This document shows, piece by piece, positions 1 through 5,839 of a DNA stretch of 10,348 nucleotides. The number at the start of each line of letters is the position of its first letter. Position 1 is the first letter of the stretch. The stretch lies in NCBI GenBank assembly GCA_900556205.1, contig USNX01000027.1:1-10348 (forward strand), given 5' to 3'. The notes beneath the pieces are model-generated. The model did not search any database. It was given only the letters and a program-made list of their open reading frames with translations, and had not been told where the DNA came from. The stretch comes from an uncultured Collinsella sp. (lineage in GTDB: Bacteria; Actinomycetota; Coriobacteriia; Coriobacteriales; Coriobacteriaceae). A program made the translations under genes and the position numbers.

Positions 1-2220
1 CTCAATGACGGTCGCCTGGACCTTCTGAACCTCGAGTGTGGCCGGCTGCGGTTTGGGCTCAGGCTGGGACGCGGGCGTGGGTTCTGCCTTGGCGGCGGCC
101 TCGGCGTTGCGATAGGCGCGCTCCAGCAGGGCTTCCTGCGAGTTGAAGGGTTTCTCGCCCTCTGCACGCTTCACGGGGACCCAAGTGCCGTCGCTCGTGA
201 GGCTGCGGGCCTTCACGTTGTCGCGCAGCTGCATGCCCATGTACTCGTGCACCAGGGCACGGCAGGTGGGGTCGAGCACGGGGAAGGCGATCTCCACGCG
301 GTGCTCGGTGTTGCGCGTCATCATGTCGGCCGAGCTCAGATAGATCATGTCCGAGTCCACGCCAAAGGCGTAAACGCGCGCATGCTCCAAAAAGCGTCCG
401 ACAATGGAGCGGACATGCACGTTCTCGGTCTTGCCCGGAACGCCCGGCTTGAGGCACGAGATGCCGCGGATGATCATGTCCACGCGGACTCCTGCGCACG
501 ATGCCTCGGCGATCTTGTCGATGACCTCGCGGTCGGTGAGCGAGTTGAGTTTAAAGAACACACGGGCGGGCTCGCCGGCGAGGGCGCGCTGGATTTCGCG
601 ATCCAGGCCGCGCATGATGAGCGGCTTCAGGCCGACCGGCGCCACGCCCAGGAAGCGGTAATCGCCGCGCAGATTGCCCAGCGACAGGTTACGGAAGAAC
701 AAGTTGGCGTCCTCGCCGATGCCGGGATGGGCGGTCATGAGCATAAAGTCGCTGTAGAGCTTGGCCGTCTTCTCGTTAAAGTTGCCGGTGCCCAACAGCG
801 TCAGGCGTGTAAGCGCCATGCCCTCGCGATAGGTGAGCTGGCAGATCTTGGAGTGGCACTTAAAGCCCTCGGAGCCGTAGATGACGGTGCAGCCTGCCTC
901 TTCCAGACGCTCGGCCCACTCGATGTTGTTTTGCTCGTCGAAGCGGGCGCGGAGCTCCATGAGCACCGTGACCTCTTTGCCGTTCTCGGCGGCATCGATC
1001 AGCGACTCGCACAGGCGGCTCTGCTTGGCCACGCGGTAGAGCGTGATGCGCAGTGAGATGCACTCGGGGTCGTAGGCGGCCTCGTGCACCAGGTCCAGGA
1101 AGGGGTTCATGGCCTCATAGGGATAAAAGAGCAGCTTGTCGTGCTGAAGTACCTGCTCGCGGATGGAGCGGGTCATATCGATGGTAGGGTTGGGCTGCGG
1201 CTTAAACGGCGTAAAGAGCAGCTCGTTGCGTAGGTGCTCGGGAATCTTGCCCTCAATGCCGAAGACATAGCCCAGGTTGAGCGGGATGTCGCAGGTAAAG
1301 ACCGAGCGACGCGAGAGCTCGAGCGCCTTGCGGATAGTCTTGAGCGTTGCTTTTTCGAGTGAGCCCGAGACGGCGAGCACTACCGGCTGCAGGCGCAGGC
1401 GCTTCTTGAGGATGCGCTTCATATGCTGGCGGTAGTCCTCTTCCTCCTCGACGCCCTCGCCGTCCGGATCGATGTCGGCGTTGCGGGTGACGCGGATGAG
1501 CGCGCGGTCGAGCGGCTTATAGGAGCCAAAGCAGCTGTCCAGGCAGGCGAGGATGACGTCCTCGAGCAGAATGTAGGAGTAGGTGCCGGTGGGCGAGGGG
1601 ATCTCGACCACGCGGTTCATCGAGGCGGGAATCTCGATCAGGCCCAGCAGGCTCTCCTCGTCGGTGACGCCGTCCAGGCCACAGGCCAGGTAGAGTGCGC
1701 CGTTGCGCAGGTTGGGGAAGGGGTGGCGCGGGTCGATTACCAACGGTGAGATGACCGGAGACACGTAGGCTTGGAAGTAGCGGGTGACAAAGGTGCGCTC
1801 CTCGGGCGTAAGCGAATCGACGCGCGCGCGGTGAACGCCCAGGGCGTCGAGCTTGCCCTCGATGCTCTTAAAGATGGACTCCCAACGGGTAAGGAGCCCG
1901 GGCAGCTCTGCCATGACGGCATCGACCTGCTCCGAGGCGGTCATATTGCTCTTGTTGTCGACAGGTTGTTTTTTGAGCTCGGCAAGGTCGGACAGGCCAC
2001 CCACGCGCACCATAAGGAACTCATCGAGGTTTGACTCGAAGATCGAGACGAACTTAAGGCGCTCGAACAGCGGCACGGACTCATCAAAAGCCTCGTCGAG
2101 CACACGGTTGTCAAAGCGCAGCCAGCTGAGCTCTCGGTTCTGCGTGTACGAGAAGTCGCGCGGCGGTTTGCGCAGCTTTGCGGCGGCTTGCTTTTTTTCG
2201 ATTTTGCTCGGCATATGCAT
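1..2220 (-). CDS. ppk1: Polyphosphate kinase PPK1 (C-terminus cut by window edge)
   Basis: Reversibly transfers the terminal phosphate of ATP onto inorganic polyphosphate; in this family it is usually membrane-associated. Read on the minus strand, the frame is open for 740 codons from the ATG at 2220 to base 1 with no stop. Residues 63-73 read SNLDEFLMVRV, a PPK1 N-terminal hallmark. The two catalytic-domain histidines are present: His456 in KCHSK and His613 in RFLEHAR. Their spacing of 157 residues equals that of E. coli PPK1 (His435 and His592). The last 30 or so visible residues are rich in Pro, Ala, Lys and Glu and look like a low-complexity tail beyond the usual 690-720 residue core. The start could instead be the in-frame ATG at 2214; a GGGGA motif about 12 nt upstream fits 2220 slightly better. 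It is transcribed divergently from the arginine deiminase block, and nothing in it is broken. The call is firm; only the exact start and the unseen end are uncertain. Confidence 0.96.
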   Translation of the reverse strand, partial: MHMPSKIEKKQAAAKLRKPPRDFSYTQNRELSWLRFDNRVLDEAFDESVPLFERLKFVSIFESNLDEFLMVRVGGLSDLAELKKQPVDNKSNMTASEQVDAVMAELPGLLTRWESIFKSIEGKLDALGVHRARVDSLTPEERTFVTRYFQAYVSPVISPLVIDPRHPFPNLRNGALYLACGLDGVTDEESLLGLIEIPASMNRVVEIPSPTGTYSYILLEDVILACLDSCFGSYKPLDRALIRVTRNADIDPDGEGVEEEEDYRQHMKRILKKRLRLQPVVLAVSGSLEKATLKTIRKALELSRRSVFTCDIPLNLGYVFGIEGKIPEHLRNELLFTPFKPQPNPTIDMTRSIREQVLQHDKLLFYPYEAMNPFLDLVHEAAYDPECISLRITLYRVAKQSRLCESLIDAAENGKEVTVLMELRARFDEQNNIEWAERLEEAGCTVIYGSEGFKCHSKICQLTYREGMALTRLTLLGTGNFNEKTAKLYSDFMLMTAHPGIGEDANLFFRNLSLGNLRGDYRFLGVAPVGLKPLIMRGLDREIQRALAGEPARVFFKLNSLTDREVIDKIAEASCAGVRVDMIIRGISCLKPGVPGKTENVHVRSIVGRFLEHARVYAFGVDSDMIYLSSADMMTRNTEHRVEIAFPVLDPTCRALVHEYMGMQLRDNVKARSLTSDGTWVPVKRAEGEKPFNSQEALLERAYRNAEAAAKAEPTPASQPEPKPQPATLEVQKVQATVIE

Positions 2221-2249
2221 CTGTCCGTTCAGTCCCCGCAGGGGACGGT

Positions 2250-2277
2250 AGCCTAACACTATTCACTATTGTCTCAA
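2250..2277 (-). promoter_or_regulatory. Weak candidate ppk1 promoter
   Basis: On the minus strand, TTGAGA (2277-2272) lies 16 bp before TAGGCT (2255-2250), 30 nt upstream of the ppk1 ATG. The -35 is good and the -10 poor. Just downstream a short perfect hairpin, GTCCCC-gca-GGGGAC (2232-2246), covers the GGGGA that would serve as Shine-Dalgarno, so translation could be modulated there. Both are inferences from sequence alone. Confidence 0.3.
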
Positions 2278-2411
2278 TTTAGTCGACTTGTGGCACGGAC
2301 GTATTGTGCGAACGGTATCTTAACCTACTTCTTACGCTGTCAAGGCATGCGACTAACTGCCCGACTCGTTTTGAAAACAATCTATATCCATACTCAACTG
2401 GTGAGAATGTA

Positions 2412-2446
2412 TGAATAAGAATGATTGCGAGCTGAATATAATCGAA
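2412..2446 (+). promoter_or_regulatory. Pair of ARG-box-like operators (ArgR/AhrC), arcA copy 1
   Basis: Two sites, TGAATAAGAATGAT (2412-2425) and TGAATATAATCGAA (2433-2446), start 21 bp apart. Known arginine repressor operators are 18-bp TGAATA-N4-TTCA-type palindromes in pairs, with about that centre spacing. The left half-sites are perfect and the right halves degenerate. The same pair, with the same 21-bp spacing and the same 360-bp distance to the start codon, occurs before arcA copy 2. The second site contains TATAAT (2437-2442), so it might also overlap a -10. Identity of the regulator is inferred. Confidence 0.5.
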
Positions 2447-2623
2447 TCCAAATCGAATCGTGGACAAACGACATATATATGCAGAAAACCGTTTTAGCTA
2501 TGCAATTCCTAAACATGTAAATATTTGTGCAATCTGGCTTAATTCCTTAGAAAAAGAACGTTTACCTTTGAAAATATGCTTTAGAGAACTGAAGTGCATC
2601 ATGGGGGAATCATATGCGATATA

Positions 2624-2650
2624 CCGTTCATCGCACTTTGCTGACCGTTC
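2624..2650 (+). promoter_or_regulatory. CCGTTC direct repeats 21 bp apart, arcA copy 1
   Basis: CCGTTCA at 2624 and CCGTTCG at 2645 are direct repeats two helical turns apart. They end about 10 bp before the putative -35. The same two repeats, spaced 21 bp, sit at 5712 and 5733 before arcA copy 2, although much of the sequence between them has changed. This is the pattern expected of a tandem-bound activator. The regulator is unknown. Confidence 0.45.
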
Positions 2651-2660
2651 GCGGGCGAGG

Positions 2661-2689
2661 TGGAATTGCGGGTGGTTTTTGGATATAAC
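2661..2689 (+). promoter_or_regulatory. Candidate promoter of arcA copy 1
   Basis: TATAAC (2684-2689) is a good -10. The hexamer 17 bp upstream, TGGAAT (2661-2666), is a poor -35, which would fit dependence on an activator bound at the adjacent CCGTTC repeats. The arrangement is repeated before arcA copy 2. Transcription would start near 2696, giving a leader of roughly 75 nt. Inferred only. Confidence 0.45.
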
Positions 2690-2706
2690 TAGAGCTGTCA
2701 GCAAGC

Positions 2707-2751
2707 AGCGTCCCATACGGAGGGGCGCTGATACATTCGGCCAGTAAGGCC
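2707..2751 (+). ncRNA. Two-hairpin mRNA leader of arcA copy 1
   Basis: Hairpin 1 pairs AGCGTCCC (2707-2714) with GGGGCGCT (2722-2729) across the loop ATACGGA. Hairpin 2 pairs GGCC (2739-2742) with GGCC (2748-2751), extended by TC/GA beyond a bulged C. Both can be drawn in the other leader despite base changes in the 5' arm of hairpin 1 and in the loop and stem of hairpin 2. A third GGCC (2768-2771) touches the Shine-Dalgarno and start codon and could compete for pairing. This would be a cis-acting 5' leader, not a separate RNA gene. Confidence 0.4.
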
Positions 2752-4014
2752 CGAAAGAAAGGTAGGAGGCCATGACGAAAGGTCTGCACGTGCCTTCCGA
2801 GATCGGCAAGCTCAGGAAGGTCTGCCTGCACCGTCCCGGCGACGAGCTCCTCAACCTGCCGCCCGACGAGCTCGAGCGACTCCTGTTCGACGACGTCCCG
2901 TTCCTGGAGGTCGCACAGCAGGAGCACGACACCTTCGCCCAGATCCTGAGGGACCAGGGCGTGGAGGTCCTCTACCTCGAGAACCTCGTCGCCGAGGTGT
3001 TCGACCAGGTCCCCGGCGCCCGCGCCGAGTTCACCGACCAGTACATCGCCGAGGCCGGCATCCGCGGCCAGCACATGCCGCAGATCGTCCGCGAGAAGCT
3101 GGACTCCATCGAGGACAACCTCGAGTTCGTCAAGAAGACCATGGCCGGCATGACCAAGGCCGAGATCGACATGCCCCTCACGGCGTCCACGACCCTCGAC
3201 TCCCTGGTCAACTCCGAGTCCGAGTCCGACCTGATCATCGACCCGATGCCCAACCTCTACTTCACCCGCGACCCGTTCGCGGTCGTCGGCGAGGGCGTCA
3301 ACCTCAACCGCATGTACTCGGTCACCCGCAACCGCGAGACCCTGTACGGCAAGTACGTCTTCAAGTACCACCCCGACTACAAGGACGTCTCGCTGTACTT
3401 CCGCCGCGACTGCCAGTTCCACACCGAGGGCGGCGACGTGCTGAACATCAACGAGAAGACCCTCGCCGTCGGCATCTCCCAGCGCACCCAGGCCGCGGCC
3501 ATCGACGTCATGGCCCAGAACATCTTCTGGAACTCCGACTCCAAGGTCGAGCGCATCCTGGCCTTCGACATCCCGGTCTCGCGCGCCTTCATGCACCTCG
3601 ACACGGTCTTCACCCAGATCGACGTCGATAAGTTCACGATCCACCCCGCCATCATGGGCACCCTGCGCGTCTACGAGCTGACCGCCGGCAAGAACCCGGG
3701 CGACGTGAACATCCGCCTGATCGAGGACACCCTCGAGCACGTCCTGGAGGACGCCACCGGCGTCGACCAGGTCAAGCTGATCCCCTGCGGCGGCGGCGAC
3801 CCGATCGCGGCCTCCCGCGAGCAGTGGAACGACGGCTCCAACACCCTGTGCGTCGAGCCCGGCAAGATCTGCGTCTACGCCCGCAACACCGTCACCAACG
3901 ACGTGCTGTACAAGGAGGGCCTGGACCTTCTCGTCGTGCCCTCCGCCGAGCTCTCCCGCGGCCGCGGCGGCCCGCGCTGCATGAGCATGCCCTTCTGGCG
4001 CGAGGACCTCTAAG
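2748..4014 (+). repeat. 1,267-bp perfect direct repeat, copy 1 (whole arcA)
   Basis: This is base-for-base identical by reading to 5836-7102, an offset of 3,088 bp. The left edge falls 24 nt before the start codon (base 2747 is A, 5835 is G) and the right edge one base after the stop (base 4015 is G, 7103 is T). It covers exactly the ribosome binding site and the arcA reading frame. Confidence 0.93.
2772..4013 (+). CDS. arcA: Arginine deiminase, copy 1
   Basis: Cytoplasmic enzyme that hydrolyses L-arginine to citrulline and ammonia, first step of the ADI pathway. It has 413 residues, normal for the family. Catalytic residues are visible: Asp167 in FTRDP, Glu219 in HTEGGD, His275 and Asp277 in MHLD, and the nucleophile Cys403 in GRGGPRCMSMP. 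The spacing is close to Pseudomonas ArcA (166, 224, 278, 280, 406). The start is supported by AGAAAGG at 2756-2762 and AGGAGG at 2764-2769; the second lies only 2 nt from the ATG. Third codon positions are almost all C or G, which suggests high expression. The gene is identical to the copy at 5860. It has its own leader, and a strong hairpin follows it at 4074-4107, so it may be transcribed largely alone or with weak read-through into the aminotransferase. Function is firm. Confidence 0.97.
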   Translation: MTKGLHVPSEIGKLRKVCLHRPGDELLNLPPDELERLLFDDVPFLEVAQQEHDTFAQILRDQGVEVLYLENLVAEVFDQVPGARAEFTDQYIAEAGIRGQHMPQIVREKLDSIEDNLEFVKKTMAGMTKAEIDMPLTASTTLDSLVNSESESDLIIDPMPNLYFTRDPFAVVGEGVNLNRMYSVTRNRETLYGKYVFKYHPDYKDVSLYFRRDCQFHTEGGDVLNINEKTLAVGISQRTQAAAIDVMAQNIFWNSDSKVERILAFDIPVSRAFMHLDTVFTQIDVDKFTIHPAIMGTLRVYELTAGKNPGDVNIRLIEDTLEHVLEDATGVDQVKLIPCGGGDPIAASREQWNDGSNTLCVEPGKICVYARNTVTNDVLYKEGLDLLVVPSAELSRGRGGPRCMSMPFWREDL

Positions 4015-4073
4015 GTCTTCAAGGACCCGTACAGGTCTTAATACATACATCTAGCTGCCATTAGATGTTTCCC

Positions 4074-4107
4074 ATTGGGGCGGTGCGGGTATTCGCACCG
4101 CCCCAAT
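4074..4107 (+). terminator. Terminator-like hairpin after arcA copy 1
   Basis: A perfect 14-bp stem (4074-4087 with 4094-4107) has a 6-nt loop, ggtatt, and is very GC-rich. It is followed by CTTGTATG rather than a T-run, so it may stop transcription only partly, or act as an mRNA 3' stabiliser or processing site. A smaller inverted repeat, ACATCTA/TAGATGT (4047-4068), lies just before it. Confidence 0.6.
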
Positions 4108-4162
4108 CTTGTATGAGGAGCGTCAACACGATTGGATGACTGCTTTTGTAAGGAGCTTGGCC

Positions 4163-5287
4163 ATGGACATCAAGACAATCGGCGTTGAGGAATGGCTCAA
4201 CGTTTGGGAGAAGAGCGCCACGTGGGACATCGCCCAGTCGACGATCTCGTCGCTCACCATGGGCGAGCTGCGCGCGCTCGATAAACAGGACGGCGCCACG
4301 TTCTACGAGCGCCTGGACCGCGAGAAGATGAACTACGGCTGGATCGAGGGTTCGCCGGAGTTTAAGGCCGAGGTTGCCAAGCTGTATCGTCACGAGGTCA
4401 ATCCCGACCGCATTCTGCAGACCAATGGCTGCACGGGTGCTAACCTCAACGCCATCATGGCCGTGGTCGAGCCCGGCGACCATGTGATTGCCGAGTGGCC
4501 CACCTATGCGCCGCTCTATGAGATCCCGCGTATGCTCGGCGCCGAGGTCGAGTATTGGGAGCTTCGCGAGGAACTCGGCTGGAAGCCCGATATCGAGGAA
4601 CTCAAGCGTCTGGTTTGCCCCACCACCAAGCTCATCTGCATCAATAACGCATCGAACCCCATCGGAACGGTGCTCGATGCCGACACGCTCGGCCAGATTG
4701 CCGAGATTGCCCGCTCGGTGGGCGCCTACGTGCTGTGCGACGAGGTATACCTGCCGCTTGAGAACACCGAGGACTTTTTGTCGATGGCCGATGTGTACGA
4801 GAAAGCCATCGTCACCAACTCGGTGTCCAAGACCTATTCGACGCCTGCGGCCCGCGTGGGCTGGGTTGTGGCAGACGAAGAGGTATCCAACCGCATTCGC
4901 ACCTACCGCGACTACACCATGATTTGCGGCGGCGTGTTCAACGACGCCCTGGCGACCTATGTGCTCAAGCACAAGGACAAGATTCTCGAGCGCAACCGCA
5001 AGATCGTGTTTGGCAACCGCGATATCGCGCAGGCTTGGATCGACACGCAGCATCGTGTCTCCTGGACGGCCCCGCAGGGTGTGTCAACCTCGTTTATCCA
5101 GCTGGACATTCCCGAGAATGACGAGGAGTTCTGCAAGCGCCTGCTGGCCGAGAGGGGAGTGCTGTTGGTTCCCGGTAGCCGTTTTGAGCTTCCCTGCGGC
5201 GCGCGCCTAGGTTACTGCGCGAGCGAGGGCGTTCTTCGTGAGGGCCTGAGGCTTCTGGGCGAGGCCTTGGCGGAGCTCGATCGCTAG
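4163..5287 (+). CDS. PLP-dependent class I/II aminotransferase, substrate unknown
   Basis: Fold-type I pyridoxal-phosphate enzyme, 374 residues and cytoplasmic (no signal or membrane segment). Family residues are all in place. Asn165 lies in NPIG, where most relatives have NPTG. Asp193 and Tyr196 lie in CDEVY, the Schiff-base Lys223 in SVSKTYS, Arg231 eight residues on (phosphate contact), and Arg348 in GARLG (substrate carboxylate). YGWIEGSPE at about residues 55-63 is the usual N-terminal substrate-loop motif. The start at 4163 is chosen for AAGGAG at 4150-4155, 7 nt upstream; in-frame ATG 4136 and TTG 4109 are less well placed. It lies between two identical arcA genes, which suggests an amino donor or acceptor linked to arginine, citrulline or ornithine, but specificity cannot be read from the sequence. 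It could also be a cyclase-like relative such as the capreomycidine synthase type. Codon use is less extreme than in arcA. Confidence 0.85.
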   Translation: MDIKTIGVEEWLNVWEKSATWDIAQSTISSLTMGELRALDKQDGATFYERLDREKMNYGWIEGSPEFKAEVAKLYRHEVNPDRILQTNGCTGANLNAIMAVVEPGDHVIAEWPTYAPLYEIPRMLGAEVEYWELREELGWKPDIEELKRLVCPTTKLICINNASNPIGTVLDADTLGQIAEIARSVGAYVLCDEVYLPLENTEDFLSMADVYEKAIVTNSVSKTYSTPAARVGWVVADEEVSNRIRTYRDYTMICGGVFNDALATYVLKHKDKILERNRKIVFGNRDIAQAWIDTQHRVSWTAPQGVSTSFIQLDIPENDEEFCKRLLAERGVLLVPGSRFELPCGARLGYCASEGVLREGLRLLGEALAELDR

Positions 5288-5339
5288 GATACCGACGGCT
5301 CTCAAAGCCGCTCAAATCTGCCTACAATTATCGATAACA

Positions 5340-5375
5340 GACCCGTTTTCCATGAGGGAAGCGGGTCCGTTTTTC
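5340..5375 (+). terminator. Rho-independent terminator of the aminotransferase gene
   Basis: A 12-bp stem (5340-5351 with 5356-5367, two G-T pairs) has the 4-nt loop ATGA and is followed by CGTTTTTC (5368-5375). It has the classic layout and isolates the aminotransferase transcript from arcA copy 2. Confidence 0.85.
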
Positions 5376-5451
5376 TATACCGAGAAGTCAAGTTGTTACA
5401 AATGAGGCCGTAAGGCGAGCCAGTGTTCATGGGGCCTTATACTGAGCTTCC

Positions 5452-5496
5452 GGTGAACGGTATCCAGCGTCTGGTAAACGGTAATCTGTTTGCCAG
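5452..5496. promoter_or_regulatory. Tandem GGTRAACGGTA motifs and dyad upstream of arcA copy 2
   Basis: GGTGAACGGTA (5452-5462) and GGTAAACGGTA (5473-5483) are direct repeats exactly 21 bp apart. Their complement, TACCGTTYACC, contains the CCGTTC motif found near the arcA promoters. The second repeat sits inside an inverted repeat, CTGGTAAAC (5471-5479) with GTTTGCCAG (5488-5496), one G-T pair. This ends 3 bp before the first ARG-box-like site. Likely operator cluster; protein unknown. Confidence 0.4.
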
Positions 5497-5499
5497 AAA

Positions 5500-5534
5500 T
5501 GAATAGGACGAACTTTTTTTTGAATAAAAATCAA
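5500..5534 (+). promoter_or_regulatory. Pair of ARG-box-like operators (ArgR/AhrC), arcA copy 2
   Basis: TGAATAGGACGAAC (5500-5513) and TGAATAAAAATCAA (5521-5534) start 21 bp apart. The second is close to the AhrC-type consensus. A possible inverted third site, TATTCA preceded by GAATTC, lies at 5559-5572. The pair lies 360 bp before the start codon, exactly as in copy 1. Assignment rests on motif resemblance and on conservation of position between two otherwise diverged leaders. Confidence 0.55.
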
Positions 5535-5711
5535 AATGGTTGAGACGAAGCGAGAATTGCGAATTCTATTCATATCATTGCGCGAAATATGCAATTTGAG
5601 GGTGGTTTAATAAAGATTAGTTTCAATTGGTTTTTGGATTGAAAACGCATTTAAGCACGTAAATTAACTTTATTAAATCAAAGTGTGCCATGCGTGAAGT
5701 ATATGTGTATG

Positions 5712-5738
5712 CCGTTCACCCCTCATATAAAACCGTTC
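5712..5738 (+). promoter_or_regulatory. CCGTTC direct repeats 21 bp apart, arcA copy 2
   Basis: CCGTTCA at 5712 and CCGTTCG at 5733 correspond base for base in position to 2624 and 2645 in the first leader. The second repeat is followed by the conserved GGGCGAGGTGGAA that leads into the putative -35. Confidence 0.45.
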
Positions 5739-5748
5739 GGGGGCGAGG

Positions 5749-5777
5749 TGGAAGTATGGACTGATTTTGGATATAAA
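5749..5777 (+). promoter_or_regulatory. Candidate promoter of arcA copy 2
   Basis: TATAAA (5772-5777) is the -10 candidate, 17 bp after TGGAAG (5749-5754). The block TTTTGGATATAA is shared exactly with copy 1. The weak -35 and strong -10 suggest activator dependence. Inferred only. Confidence 0.45.
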
Positions 5778-5792
5778 TATGTCGTCAGCAAT

Positions 5793-5839
5793 AACGCCTC
5801 ACACGGAGGGGCGCTAACGAATCGGCCCTGACAGGGGCC
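5793..5839 (+). ncRNA. Two-hairpin mRNA leader of arcA copy 2
   Basis: Hairpin 1 pairs AACGCCTC (5793-5800) with GGGGCGCT (5808-5815), with one mismatch and one G-T pair, across the loop ACACGGA. Hairpin 2 pairs GGCCC (5824-5828) with GGGCC (5835-5839). The 3' arm of hairpin 1 and the ACGGA in its loop are unchanged from copy 1, while the 5' arm has changed and still mostly pairs. GGCC at 5856-5859 again abuts the start codon. Confidence 0.4.

Larger units (their letters stand above)
2221..2771. other. AT-rich divergent intergenic region, leader of arcA copy 1
   Basis: This is a 551-bp gene-free stretch, markedly AT-rich from about 2280 to 2640 against very GC-rich flanking genes. It separates ppk1 (leftward) from arcA copy 1 (rightward). 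From about 2410 to 2747 it aligns without net shift to the leader of arcA copy 2, 3,088 bp further on. The shared blocks include TGAATA twice, TATGCAATT (2499), an AAGTG...CATG stretch (2592-2604), CCGTTCA (2624), ACCGTTCG plus GGGCGAGGTGGAA (2644-2665), TTTTGGATATAA and ACGGAGGGGCGCT. A 95-codon open frame crosses 2460-2747 but is not kept in the second leader, so I treat the region as regulatory. Confidence 0.75.

Noticed and set aside
247..1056. 269-codon plus-strand frame within ppk1
   Set aside because: Shadow of ppk1, whose frame shows the PPK1 motifs and both catalytic histidines.
2460..2747. 95-codon frame in the first arcA leader
   Set aside because: It crosses conserved regulatory blocks, has no good ribosome binding site, and the collinear second leader does not keep the frame.
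2628..4022. 464-codon open frame on the minus strand across arcA copy 1
   Set aside because: It lies antisense to a certain gene, is low-complexity (Val, Asp, Gly, Leu, Ala), and is explained by the C/G third-position bias of arcA.
4109..4162. Longer aminotransferase starting at TTG 4109 or ATG 4136
   Set aside because: TTG 4109 follows the terminator-like stem directly, and ATG 4136 has its nearest GAGGAG 15 nt away; ATG 4163 has AAGGAG at 7 nt.
5520..5535. FNR- or CRP-type box in TTGAATAAAAATCAA
   Set aside because: The half-site spacing is 7 bp, not 4 (FNR) or 6 (CRP), and the TGAATA pairs fit an ARG-box arrangement better.
5779..5817. 12-codon upstream frame MSSAITPHTEGR before arcA copy 2
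   Set aside because: The last codons (HTEGR, stop) are matched in copy 1, but copy 1 has no start codon in that frame and neither has a Shine-Dalgarno. The match is better explained by the conserved hairpin arm GGGGCGCT.
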